64,000 nt of DNA from positions 434,001-498,000 of the forward strand of contig WION01000001.1 in the NCBI GenBank assembly GCA_015039365.1. The letters run 5' to 3'. Shown piece after piece: positions 35,164 through 46,160 of the stretch (positions are counted from its first letter, which is position 1; every line of letters begins with the position of its first letter). A program made the translations under genes and the position numbers. The stretch is from Amanita rubescens (taxonomy: Eukaryota; Basidiomycota; Agaricomycetes; Agaricales; Amanitaceae). Under the pieces are notes generated by a model, which made no database searches, was not told the origin of the DNA, and worked only from the letters and a program-made list of their open reading frames with translations.

Positions 35164-37380
35164 CTATCGCCTGGATAACTTCACCGGCACATCGCTTATA
35201 CCGAGCGAAATACCCGCATGCCCCTGGAAAACTCGGTCTGTCCATGATTGGATCGTTTCCCCATCAGAGACCATCGGTTCGACTCTCCAGTCGCGTAACA
35301 GGACACTCAAGAACGATACACCTTCCACGGTGGCAAACTTTCGGCCTATGCACGCCCGTTGGCCTAACCGATGCATAGGCATCAGACATAAAACACAATG
35401 GTGGAGTCGTGGACAGATTGGTCTCACCGATGCTAAAGGCCGTAAAAACGTCCGAATCACTGTTAACTTTGCTCCATCGGGACGGCTTGAACTTCTCGGG
35501 CTCGTCAAAGTAGCGAGGATTAGACTCTGTATTGGGTTAACTCTGCATGACATAAATATCTCCGGGCTACATACGAGCACCAATGAGATCGCATATCATC
35601 TATGATGGAATCATTAGTTTACACTAGGCAGCGCGTCGCGTTTTTCCGTACCCAGGTTCCTTTGGCTATCGGCACGGCAGTAGCACCTTCTTGTCCGAAC
35701 GACTTTGGGACCATCACCACGGTATCTTCATATGCTTGGCGCATCATCATGTACGCCGGAGCTATCCGTTTCAGGATCATAGAGCAGGTAGAGCATGTCA
35801 AGCTTACGGTATAAGCGTAATGCTTCCAGAAATATGGCAAGCACCTTGTTCAGTTTATCATAATCTTCAAATCTCTTTAACAAGCATTAACGGAATGGAG
35901 ACACGCATTGCGTACTATTCATACCGGATCGGCAGTTTCCCCAGCGATGGAAATAATTTGCTCATAAGCCTCCTGCTGTACATCTTGATGTATGGCGAGA
36001 TATGCAATTGCTGCCGCCAAAGTCTTTGCAGTCGTTTCTGCATCAATAATCAAGAAAATGATCCATTGCCCTGACAAATAGAGAATTACCATGCCCCGCG
36101 AAAAGCATAATATACATGTTGCCGGTCTGTTAAGATCATAAAAACACGCATTCCCAAGCTTTTATAACAACGTACCAGTTCTTGGATGGTCAGTTTTGAC
36201 TTCTCGTTATCGCTTTCGTTAGCTTCCACAAGCATCGTGAAAACATCGATTGCTCTGCTTTTACGCGTGCTTCCGACGCGTCCACCCATCTCTTCTTTAC
36301 GTTGCGCAACTTCATCGAGGAAAAACGACATCAACCTCTCTTTTGCGGCACGTATCCTCTGAAACCTAACATCCTTTAATTGATATTCCGTAAACGAAGG
36401 TTTAGCGCGACTTACTTTGGCAATGGTATGGACATTAACCACGGGGCGAAGTTTATGATGAGGTGGTTGGCAGTCACGACGCGACTGGATTCATGAATAG
36501 ACATTGAACCATCGGCTGCTTGGGACGGCACCGACCAGTCGGAGTTGAATCCAAATCCGCATTTCATGATAACGAGTAGTGCCACATTGTACGTTAACCG
36601 TTGGACAATTGCGACATCCACAACTTTCAGATCGGTCCACCCTTCCGCGGCAATCATTTCACGGTATATGACAATACTTTGAGCCCACACGTTCTCGTAT
36701 CTAGATCAACAAACGCGTGAAATCAAAGGGACCATTATGGATAGTAAAACTCACAGTTTCGTATTGAACGCTGGCCCCACGATGCGTCTGTGCTTCCTCC
36801 ACTCATCGCCATCCGCAGAAAACACATTTGTTCCCCAACGCCTGAGAAGAGTAATTAGATCACAAGGTTTTTCTTGCTGTACAGTCAACCCACGCGAAAG
36901 GTCCACTTGCGTATTCGGGCTTGCCGAAACTCGACTTGGGACCAGGCACAAGAACTTGACGGATTACATCTACGTTGGAGGTGTGGATAGAAGGCAAGCC
37001 CGCTAAGAAAGAAACGAGCGAGATCGTGTCCGTCTTAAACGGTTTATACACTATGCATAATCAGTCCGGGTTAAACGGAAGGTGTAGGTCAAGGACATAC
37101 AATGAAAGCGCCATTTCCACAAAAACTCTATGCCCGGGTTCCACCATACAGTGGGTATGAGCGCTCCAAAGACATGTTGAGGATGAAATGGGACACGCAG
37201 GCCTGGCACATAGTTCACTGCCTGGTAACCATCCAGTCATGAGCAACACGAGTTCGCAGATGAGTACCACAGTACCTTCAGATCTTTGGCAAACTTGAAG
37301 ACGCGAGACGCAATGAAGATAACAAACAGTGAGAGCGCAAGGCTCTTAAAACTGGCTCCATTGATCAGTTCCAGCGACAT
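35164..37380 (-). CDS. Cytochrome P450 monooxygenase 2
   Basis: Microsomal P450 assembled from about a dozen exons. It starts with a membrane anchor, MSLELINGASFKSLALSLFV, then AVNYVPGLRVPF and GALIPTVWWNPGIEFLWKWR, which are typical of Agaricomycete P450s. Next come KPFKTDTISLVS, SSFGKP, the C-helix GDEWRKHRRIVGPAF, the I-helix FAGHETTAKTLA, the K-helix EALRLYP, EDTVVMVPKSFGQEG, the PERF-like FDEPEKFKPSRW and the haem loop FSIGQRACIGRKFA. The haem motif is split by an intron (about 35360-35423), so it is not visible in any single frame. The stop is at 35164-35166. It differs strongly from P450 1, so the two are not recent duplicates. All key residues are present. Subfamily and substrate are unknown. 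Confidence 0.85.
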
Positions 37381-37824
37381 AAAAATGGATGAGAACGTTG
37401 CATGACTGCAGGTTTTCAACTTTAAGGTACTGTTGCAGGGCGGTCGGTGATAAGGCCATAAGGGAACCACTTTACGTAAAACGCGCAACGTCATGGGCCC
37501 GAGTCCAGTCTATTTTCTCTACTCTCTTTCTTGTTTTTCGCCGCTTTTGGCTAACGCCTGGTCCTAGAGTTCAATGACCACGGGAAGAGCTCAGACTGGC
37601 ATGCCGTACCCCAACTGCTCCATCGCCTAATTTAGACAGTCGCGACTTCAATGAGGGTATCTTCAGGATGTTACGTGTTGATAAAGTGGACACTACAAGG
37701 AACGGGGGAAGCTGCTTAATTCTCTGAGGTAGAAGAAGGATGCGCTGACGGTCATCTTCATCAGCGAACGGTCGAGAGTGTGTACGGTCTCTAAACAGAG
37801 TGCCGTGGCAGTTCCTGAGAAACC
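37381..37824. other. Intergenic between divergent genes
   Basis: Lies between P450 2 (-) and BTB copy D (+). No independent feature seen. Confidence 0.35.
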
Positions 37825-37836
37825 ATGTCAATAGGA

Positions 37837-37847
37837 TCAAATAACGC
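37837..37847 (+). promoter_or_regulatory. Shared 11-bp element upstream of BTB copy D
   Basis: TCAAATAACGC ends 25 bp before the chosen start codon at 37873. An in-frame upstream ATG at 37825 would place it inside the protein; the paralogues argue for 37873. Confidence 0.45.
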
Positions 37848-37872
37848 ACCCACTCTCAATACGTCCAAAAAT

Positions 37873-39097
37873 ATGACCAAAAAACGGAAACCCGAAGTTC
37901 TTGAATCACCCGACTCGTCTCCCATTCAGATTTCAGATGTAGTAGTCCGAGTAAACCCATTTTTTCCTCATTCGAATACTAAACGCGTACTAATTAACCT
38001 GTTTATTAGGTAACGCGTTCTCAAGCCTTCAACAAGAAGAGCAGGCCGAACGGTACCGGCTCGATAGCCAAAAAGTTCGTTCAACACGGCACGTATTGGT
38101 TACCCGATGGCAATACGCTCGTTCAAATTGGAGGGGTCAGGTTCAAGTTGGACCGAAGCACCCTCGTTAACCAAAGCGCGTGGTTCCTCACGATGATCGA
38201 AAACCCGCCAAACGACTCGGATAAGTGTATCTACAAGGATGAAGAAACCGGGGAGACAGTTTATTGTCTCGACAGCCTGAAGGTCAATGTCAAGGACTTT
38301 GTGGCTTTGTTAAACGCATTTGACAATGCCGTGTAAGTCCTCTTCCGTTCTTTTTTTTAAATATATATTTGGGCTGAACGAAACTGTGCAGAACCTACTT
38401 CTCTACTCCCCCTTCCTTGAAAACTGTAGCAGCAATCCTACGTGCCGCTGATGCCTTGGATTCCGATCGATTCAAGACATTTGGCATATATTACTTGGAA
38501 AACAACTGGCCAGCCAATTTCAAGAAATTCGACGGTGGCGTTATGGAACATGTCGTAGACTCTGCCGAACTCGCCTGGAAATATAAGATTGATTCGGCAC
38601 TGAAACGCGCTTTATACGAGCTAGTCAGGGCAGATGACTTCAGGCCGTCCACTGGTTCTCAGGACAAAGACCATCGCTTGATCGAGACGGTTAAATTCCA
38701 TCGGACGTGGCTCATCCGTGCAAGAGAGAAACTAACGGCGTTTTGGATGAAGAAGGCCGTTCCACCAAAAGTGCACCAGTGCGTCAGTCCTAATAACACT
38801 GAAGCCCGCAAGCAATGCGCAATTACCCGAGGCATAGTTCATGTGCCGTACAGTGTGCTGGTTCACGATTCAGGAACATTTTTCCGATACAGACAAGATC
38901 CTATGGTGGGCTTGCAGGCCCTTATCGATGCCCCTTGGGTACCTGGAGAAGCGTGGCCATCAACATATCAAAATCTTCCAAAGTCTCGCCAGGGAATCTG
39001 TTCTAGATGTGCCAATAGCTGGAGAGCGACGTGGCGCATTGAGAAAGAAGAATTGTGGCATTACCTGGACACTTGGTTTGGGTTAGCGAAAGAATGA
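37873..39097 (+). CDS. BTB/POZ-domain protein, paralogue D
   Basis: Three exons: 37873-37950, 38010-38332 and 38392-39097, giving 368 residues. It starts MTKKRKP, as in A and B. The linker before the BTB core is much shorter than in A and B. The core is YWLPDGNTLVQIGGVRFKLD to VYCLDSLKVNVKDFVALLNAF. The third exon gives AAILRAADALDSDRFKTFGI, LKRALYELVRADDF, RYRQDPMVGLQALIDAPW, CSRCANSWRATWRIE and LWHYLDTWFGL. It is the most diverged copy, but CxxC and the spaced Trp residues are kept, which points to selection on the C-terminal module. A poly-T tract follows the gene at about 39134-39150. Confidence 0.83.
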
Positions 39098-39923
39098 GCA
39101 TATCATGCCATTGAGGAGCGCAGGGTCATAATCTTTTTTTTTTTTTTTTTTAAATCCTTGTTTAGGCCCCATGGCGCTCATAGCGCATGGTAGGGTGTGA
39201 TCGTATGTAGTATACATCTTTGTAATATACTGTGTTTTGTCTTCATCATCCGCTGAGGAATACGCCCCATAATTGGTGCGTAGTGTGGGTTTGAAATGGT
39301 GTTTACAACGAGAGGTCGTGTGGTTAGATGGTAGAAGTGCACACTCACTGTGCTTTGTTCATCGTTGCCTCACCCCGCCTTTTATCACCCTGCTCCTGCT
39401 CCGCCTCATCTCACCTTGCCTCACCTTCCACTAATTCGTCCCTGTCCCCCGCCAGCAGCGCATCTCCGCCCCGTCTCACCCTCCCCGTCTTCCCTCTCAA
39501 TCCCTTCCCTCCCACCTTGCCCTGGGGCCCGGGTCATAATCAGTTTCCATGTTTACTTTACTCAGGTCACGAATTTATAACGGTTTTACCATGTATTTCC
39601 TTCGTACTACGGGGCTCAGCGCTAGCGCTCATCAGTTGATCAGCGGATCGCAACCAGCGACGCGATGTTCTGAACTCCGTGGCGCTGAGTGCGGCTCATT
39701 CCAACAGGTGATTGTAGACGGGCCACACACAGTGCATTCGAATTTCATTGTATACGTACAGTAAAGTCATCAAGCGCAGCAGAAGACACAATATGTAAGG
39801 GCGATCATCACGTAGAAAGAACGAGTATAGTACATAAAACAGGGAGCAATTCTCCTTGGGGACCTACAGCTTAGGACGATGAGGGAACGTTGCATTGAAG
39901 GATTTGTGAACGATGAACTCACC
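39098..39923. other. Intergenic with poly-T and pyrimidine-rich tracts
   Basis: A 17-bp poly-T run occurs near 39134-39150 and a C/T-rich stretch at about 39358-39530. Open frames there reflect composition only; no gene is supported. Confidence 0.45.
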
Positions 39924-40246
39924 TCAAGGCGTCGGAGCGATCAAGAATGGCGTGCACAAAGCCATACAAGCACCGAGAATGGAGTTACAAGCGAGGATAG
40001 CGGGAGGCGCGGCTACCAACGTAACTCCAAATGTAAAACCAACTCCAGTGTAACAAGTAACGGCGCCAGCATTGCAAGCTATGCAAAGAGAAAAGCCCCA
40101 TCCCATGAGTTCATATTTGCAGCGCCCAAGATAAACCTTGAATACGTACCCGTTTGGCAGACGCCATAAGCAATGGGACCGGCGGTGACGATGCCAGTAG
40201 TGGACAGAGCCACCGCAATAGGGAGCAAAAGCTTAGAGGGACGCAT
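39924..40246 (-). CDS. Small cysteine-rich secreted protein, Zys3/zygote-specific-like, copy 2
   Basis: Two exons, 40150-40246 and 39924-40078, with a 71-bp intron at exactly the position of copy 1. The protein is 83 residues. The signal peptide is MRPSKLLLPIAVALSTTG; the mature part starts AGPIAYGVCQTACNAGAV. It continues CYTGVGFTFGV, PPAILACNSILGACMALC and ends FLIAPTP. Cysteine spacing is identical to copy 1. The two genes lie on the same strand about 7.2 kb apart, with BTB copies C and D and P450 2 between them. Confidence 0.8.
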
Positions 40247-40297
40247 TTGGAGAGCCCTAGTCAAGTTTGATTGAAGGTAGATAAGAAAACGGACTCG

Positions 40298-40379
40298 AGG
40301 TTGGCTCAGTGGGTATCACCAGCCAACGAAGGATGTCGAGCGGGTTAAAGAAGAAAAAGGGGGGTGGTGCCCTTTTATA
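40298..40379 (-). promoter_or_regulatory. Core promoter of small secreted protein copy 2
   Basis: TATAAAAG on the minus strand (40372-40379) lies about 130 bp before the ATG, with CTTTAACCCGCTCGAC and GTGATACCCACTGAGCC between. The block is shared with copy 1 while surrounding sequence is not obviously conserved, which fits a functional core promoter. Confidence 0.6.
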
Positions 40380-40763
40380 CCTGACATGGGCAAACACGGG
40401 TAAATGCGGGATTGTGACGTACATATATGGTATGGTTCCGGAATGGGGATGACGGTTGTTCGCGGGGTTCTTTCTAAGTTCTAACCAACGAGAGGCTCAG
40501 AAAGAGAAGCGCTCAGCATGGTCGACAGACAAGATTGCCAAGTTCCAACGCGTGCGGTGGATGAGCTCTACGCGGGTCAATAGTATTGCATCGTTAGTTC
40601 TAGTCTTTTCGTTGGGTGCTTACAGCGCTCTTGCACTTACGTACAATGTCATTTTGTCTTGAATCTTTGTCATAAGTAACTGTTTCGTCGCGGGTGCGCA
40701 TGATTCAAACTCCGCCAAAAACGTGGAACCAATGATACCGACGCATCATATCATATATCAAGG

Positions 40764-41666
40764 ATGGAAACACCAACGACTCGGACATCCCTAGACTCAA
40801 CCTCTTCCTCTCCGCCAACAATGCCCTCATCCATAATAAGTTCACCAATTTCCCGGGCCTCCTCCGATCCCTCTCCATCCGTAACTTCTCCCGTACCCGC
40901 AACTCCCCGATACACACCTAAAGTTTCTTTTGACACCTTCGAGAACCCCGCGGCAAGCATGTTCTCTTTTACGCTCCAAGTCAAAAACGACGGTTACAAG
41001 CGTTCTCGTAACACCCGCGTCTTTCTATGCGCCGCAAGTCCGGACGAAAGCGGTCGCGAGGCGTTGGATTGGTCACTCGAATCTCTCGTGCAGGACGGAG
41101 ACGAACTTATCGTGTTTAGGGGAGTAGACGAAGATGTATTGGGCGGGTTATAATTTCGTTTTTGTCTTGCACTGGACGCGTCGCTGATAGCCTTCTTCTT
41201 ATACAGACAAACCGCATGATATTATCCGAGACGAGGCTAGAGAACTTATGAAGTATATACAACAGAAGAGCGTAGAATATGATCCGGATCGAAAGGTATG
41301 CTGTTTTTTTTTTAAAGTTACGTGTGCTCATGGAACCTTTAAGCTTTCTCTGGTCCTGGAATATATTGCTGGTAAGACGACGGACTCGCTCGACCGTCTT
41401 ATTGCATTGTACCGCCCGGACTCGGTTGTCGTTGGCACGCGGGGTCGCAGGTGGCATGCCATAGGCATGGGAATAGGCGTAGGGAGCATCAGCCGGTCAG
41501 TCTTTGAATTAGCGTTTTAAATCGCGTTGCAAATAATAATGATATCTACAGTTATTGTCTCTCACATTCGCCAGTACCTGTTATCGTTGTCCGTCCAGAG
41601 CGGAAAGTGCGCAAGGCGATTGAAAAACGAAAAGCAGATCCAAACCGAGGGAAGCATTTTGGATGA
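40764..41666 (+). CDS. Universal stress protein (UspA) family protein
   Basis: The fungal UspA-domain family binds nucleotides in many members. The N-terminus is Ser/Pro/Thr-rich (METPTTRTSLDSTSSS onward), followed by VSFDTFENPAASMFSFTL. The Usp fold starts at TRVFLCAASPDESGREALDW, with SLVQDGDELIVFRGVD. It continues over introns with HDIIRDEARELMKYIQQKS, LEYIAGKTTDSLDRLIALYR, PDSVVVGTRGR and YCLSHSPVPVIVVRPERKVR. It ends GKHFG, stop 41664-41666. The G-2x-G-9x-G(S/T) nucleotide motif is represented by GTRGR and the SISRYCLSHSPVPV end. The second exon boundary is ambiguous: phase favours an acceptor at about 41205 rather than the stronger-looking site 16 bp downstream. It is probably a conserved gene at the edge of the accessory block. 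Confidence 0.85.
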
Positions 41667-41887
41667 GGTCCTCTGCAGGCAGAGGCATTGACCACTTTTG
41701 TACTAATAATGTTTGGTTATTCTTGGTATGTATTTAGAATTCGTTCTTTGTCGTACTAGATAGTGTTTTATGACTTCTATATTAAAACAGCATAATCTAG
41801 ATTTTGAGCTAAGCAAACATAGGCGCTCGTAATCGATCGCAGTAAGCTGAGTGCACGTGCAGTGATCAGCTTATCAACGTGTTCTCC

Positions 41888-42188
41888 ATGCCAGATTCGA
41901 AGCGACATCTTGGTCAAGAAACAACCTCAATAGTCTTTGAATGGGAACTTAAGGGCCTCAGAAGTCTTCTTGACTCGACAAAAGGTGAAATAAAGTCGAA
42001 ATTCACCGAATCACCATTGTTTGGTGATGGTAGATGGCGGGTAGGAGTTTGTCTTCTCGTTTTTCTCGAACATCCCTGACCGGGTCAATTTCTGACAGGT
42101 TTCATTCCTCGCAAATTCTGGTTTGTTGGAGGAGGAGCTGGGGACAGCTACGGAAGGGGAATATGTCGGCCTTTTTCTCACCCGTCAG
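41888..42188 (+). pseudogene. MATH-like domain fragment, copy 1
   Basis: Two exons joined over a GTAGGA..CAG intron read HLGQETTSIVFEWELKGLR, SLLDSTKGEIKSKFTESPLF, GDGRWRVSFLANSG and GEYVGLFLTRQ. This is the first half of a MATH (meprin/TRAF-homology) domain as found in basidiomycete MATH proteins. It then runs into sequence like that at about 46290-46500, without the rest of the domain. Probably a truncated duplicate of the module at 43064. Confidence 0.55.
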
Positions 42189-43063
42189 GTCCGGCAGAAT
42201 CAAGTAAATCGCAGATCTTGTTTTACGCCAGATTCTGCTGGAAGAAGAATAAATACGTTAAAGAGGGATGTGCCCTACCTAAGTAGGCGTTCAACATAAT
42301 CGTTGAAATGGCGAGCTGAGTGATGGCCAATTCAGTGTTCGACACTGTACAATGTACATGTATGACATTCCACTGACGCTGGGAATTGTCAGACTGAACA
42401 CAGAATCTAGATGTAAATGTCTTTTGATGTTGTTGCGTATTGGCAGGAGAGAGGGACGTCCTCAGGAACGTGTTCAGAGTTCAGTGATATATAGTTTGTC
42501 ACGATCAGCGTCGACGTCGATCACGGCAATTCCCCGTCCCGACGCATCTTTTCTTTCTCTCACTCCTCCACCTTGTCGCCGCTAGCCTTTACGTAGTCTC
42601 GTCCACTTTTTCATCCCCGTATAGGTCTAGGCAGCAAGCCCGTGGCGCTGCACTTATCCTCCATTGGCACGGGTCCGGCCCGACCTCTGAGTCTGGGCCT
42701 TTCGCTTTCGGGCCTTTCGCTTCACGCGGCTTGCCCTCGCCGCTCTCCGGATCCCTCATGATCAACGCGATTCCCGCTTTCGGCCTTCCCCAAATGGACT
42801 TTCTACATAATCGCGCACGGCCCACCGCTCAAACTAAAGCAAATGAATAAACATTTTGGACTTTGGGAAAAGGTCAGATACACAACCAGAACAGCGAGAG
42901 ATTTATCCAATTGCAATCGCGAATCGCGCCCGCCTACTGCTAATCGGGGAAAGCACGGCAAAGAATTTATTGCAACAATACAATCTGGATTCTAAGATAA
43001 GCAAACATAGGCGCTCGTAATCGTTCGCACTACACGTGCACCAGCTCCCACCAACTTCGTGTC
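42189..43063. other. Duplicated gene debris and GC-rich stretch
   Basis: About 42200-42420 resembles 46290-46500 just upstream of kinase copy 2 (CTTGTTTTACKCCAGATTCTG, TAGGCGTTCAACATAATCGT, TGACATTCCACTG). About 42690-42725 holds GGGCCTTTCGCTT twice. No gene called. Confidence 0.5.
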
Positions 43064-43507
43064 ATGCCAGCTTTGAATCCAGATCGATATCTTGGTCAAG
43101 AAGTAACTTCAATACTCTTCGAGTGGAGACTTACGGGCCTCAGAAATCTTCTTGACTCGACGAGAGGAGAAATAAAGTCGAAATTCACCGAATCACCGTT
43201 GTTTGGCGAAGGTAGATGGCGGGTGGGAGCTTGTCTTCTCGTTTTTCTCGAACACCCCTGACTAGGTCAATTTCCGGCAGATTTCATTCCTCGCAAATTC
43301 TGGTTTATCGGAGGAGGAGCTGGGGACAGCTACGGAAGGGGAATATGTCGGCCTTTTTCTCACCTGTCAGGTAGGTTCAACGCAGCACGGTTATTGGGAC
43401 AGTTGACAAAGTCGAGTACAACTGTATAAGACGACTACCGAAGAACCAGCGAATGCAGCCGAAGCCGATTTCTGCAGGTACAGGCTTGTCCGCCTTGAAA
43501 TCCAAAA
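43064..43507 (+). CDS. MATH-like domain module, copy 2 (partial)
   Basis: Reads MPALNPDRYLGQEVTSILFE, WRLTGLRNLLDSTRGEIKSK, EGRWRISFLANSG and GEYVGLFLTCQ. A third exon follows with TTTEEPANAAEADFCRYR. About 80% of residues match copy 1. The 5' flank (AAGCAAACATAGGCGCTCGT) is shared too. The domain is incomplete. It may be the 5' end of the gene that ends in kinase copy 1 (44106-45551), but I could not trace exons across 43508-44100. Confidence 0.5.
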
Positions 43508-44105
43508 GTAAGCCTTCTTGAAATATCCAGTCAACATTAGTTGATTACATCGTTGAAGCGCCTGCAGGACAGTCTCACACGAAGTCAAGGAGGAGATAAC
43601 TTGGCAGCCATTCCCATCGGAAGTATGTAGCGACACGGCAGCTTGCAGCGCATTCCTAACAACGTTCTAGAATAAACAATGCGGATGGTATCTATACGCC
43701 TATTGATATTAAATAATATGATAGGCCAGAACTTTTTCCAGGGCACGATTTACCCGCAGGAACGCGATATATCCAAGGGTTAGATCGCCTGATGCGGTCG
43801 TGATTAAGTGTGCCATTGAATCATTCAGAAAGCTACGGGGGTCATCCAATGTGCCAACAATTCCTCAAGGATCTGTGCCCGAATCGCCAACTGTTGAGTT
43901 TACACGAGTGCTCGTGGTGAAACGTAAAATTCCCTCAAATGTCCTCCTTTTTTTAGGCACCTCTCGGACAAATCAGTTACTTGAAAAAGGTTCGCCGTAA
44001 TAAAATTGTCACTTCAAATACATTAACCGTGCTTCCGAATATAAAGGACATTCTTGTAAGCCTGAAAAGCGACGGGAACCTCTTATGCTCAATATGCTCT
44101 GAAAG

Positions 44106-45551
44106 GAATATGCGGATGCAGAGGCACAAGCCCAAATCGACTCACAGCTTAAGCCCAGTTCATCGCTTGCAATACTACTGGCCGTCTTACGACGAATGGA
44201 GGTATATCAGTGGGATATAAACCATAATCTAACTAAGCATTCCATTAGCCAGGATCTCCTATTGGTCGTGTCGTCAATGCAGTGACAGTCGACCTCGTAC
44301 GCTTAATCTTGACAACGAAAAACTATGTCAACGTTGCTTTGGAGCCCATTGATACATCCGACGCTGAGCTTTTACTTGATTTTATGCTTCACCTGCTATG
44401 CTCTGGCCAATTAGCATGTTTGGACGTACCAGATGCCAACCGTCGAGCGAGGCGACTAATGTTAAAAATGACAACAAAGACGCCTATCACCCCGAGCTCT
44501 TTGTTCGTAAAAGGGATCAACGCCAAAGTGGATCACGATTACCTTGATCGCGGAGGATTTGGGTTTGTTTTCAAGGGCGAGCTCGGAGGAGCTACCGTCG
44601 CGCTGAAATGGTTGTACAAGACTCGCCATGATAATGCAAGTCATGTACGTTTTTGATGAGATTCGATTGTTGACCACGACCCTTTTGGTAGGACTTTTGT
44701 CGAGAAGCGTTGACGTGGCGATCTCTAAATCATGAACGCGTGCTGCCATTCCTAGGGATCTATGAAGATGAAGCATCGCACTTGTACCTGGTATCTCCCC
44801 TTATGGCCAACGGTACTCTTTCTCAATGGAGAGGAAAGTCAAATCCTTCGACATCAGAAATTCAAAGACTTGTATGTATGAATATTCTGTCCATATGATC
44901 GTTGAACTTGAACTCCCGGTCACCCAGATGCTAGAAGTGGCTGAAGGTATGCACTACATTCACTCGGAGGGCATAGTCCATGGCGATCTCCGGGGCGTAA
45001 GCTAATCTCTGTCTCAAGCCTGATGCTTGCATCACTCACCCTTTTATCAGGCTAATATTCTGTTGGACGCCAACTTCCATGTTCAAATTGCTGATTTTGG
45101 CTTAACTCGACACGTAGAAGCCACAGTTACCCCGTCCGGAGCGCTGCATTACAACTTCGCGGCACCTGAACTGCTTGGCGACTTGGATGAATTAGAGGGT
45201 GAGGATGTTTCGGAGTCAGACGATTATGGACAATTCGCGACAAGGACGCAAAAATCGGACATTTATGCGTTTGGATGTCTCTATTATGAGGCGAGTAACT
45301 TCGATCCTCTTGCTGGACTGGATGAGCGAATGGACGTACAGATACAATTTAATACTGTACCTTTCAAAGGTATGAATGAGTTACAAATCGCGCGGCTTAT
45401 CTGTCAAGGGAAACGTCCGCCTCGAATGGACGAACCGCCTTTGAGTGACAAGGCATGGAGATTGATCAAGCGTTGCTGGATGAAAGAAGCGGTGAGACGG
45501 CCTGCGATGGAGGATATCCTGGAAAGGATGGTTGCTTGGAAATCTCCCTAA
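44106..45551 (+). CDS. TKL-like protein kinase, copy 1 (5' end unresolved)
   Basis: The conserved part starts EYADAEAQAQIDSQLKPSSS. A helical region follows: NYVNVALEPIDTSDAELLLD and EVPDANRRARRLMLK (VPDANRRARRLML here). The kinase domain has the Gly loop DRGGFGFVFKGEL, catalytic Lys VALKWLY, EAL(T)WRSLNHERVLPFLG, catalytic loop IVHGDLRGANILLD (HGD instead of HRD), IADFGLTR, AAPELLG, KSDIYAFGCLYYE and RPAMEDILERM, stop 45549-45551. Two introns appear to be GC-AG: GCAAGT at about 44636 and GCGAGT at 45291. The second can also be read through in frame. The intact catalytic residues suggest an active kinase. The 5' end may be the MATH module upstream. Confidence 0.75.
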
Positions 45552-45773
45552 TCATATATCGATGTCAAAGCCTTAGTTACTTCGCCCTTACACTGCCGTT
45601 GACTGTTAAGTCGAGCCTTTATGCATTATGCTTCCTATTCAAGGTGTTTATCTAATACACTGTACACTGTATTCACTCTTCGCATTCGTAGTTAATCGAT
45701 ATTTTCTTACTGATCATCCGGGTCTCACCCTCGGAACTAGTTATAATCATAGGCAGGACTATGACTGTTCTCT

Positions 45774-46160
45774 GTCAAGGGAAACGTCCGCTTCGAATGG
45801 ACGAACCGCCTTTGAGTGACAAGGCATGGAGATTGATAAAGCGTTTCTGGATGAAAGAAGCGGTGAGGCGGCCTGCGATGGAGAATAATCCTGGAAAGGA
45901 TTATTACTTGGATATCTCGGTAACACCACGGCGATCACACTGATATCAATATTAGAGCCCCAGGCCCCAGTTACCCCTACGCTGCCGGTAAAATGTTAAC
46001 CGTTCATTCGAGCCTTTATGCTTCCTATTCGAGATGTTATCTGATGCTGTACGCTGTATTCACTCCTCGCGTTCGTAGTTAATCGATGATCGCTTACTGA
46101 TCCTCCGGGTCTCGCCCTTGGAACTAGTTATAACCATAACCAGGACTATGACTGTTCTGG
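45774..46160 (+). repeat. Tandem duplicate of kinase copy 1 3' end and 3' flank
   Basis: 45774-45920 repeats the last kinase exon from QGKRPPRMDEPPLSDKAWRL onward (original 45405-45547), with an inserted base near 45885. The following 3' flank (CTTTATGC..CTTCCTATTC, TTCGTAGTTAATCGAT, GGAACTAGTTATAA) repeats 45613-45775. The unit is about 370 bp, and the copy has lost the Cys of KRCWMKEA to Phe. Confidence 0.8.

Noticed and set aside
39328..39639. Ser/Pro-rich frames in several phases
   Set aside because: Explained by a pyrimidine-rich tract that is open in overlapping frames.
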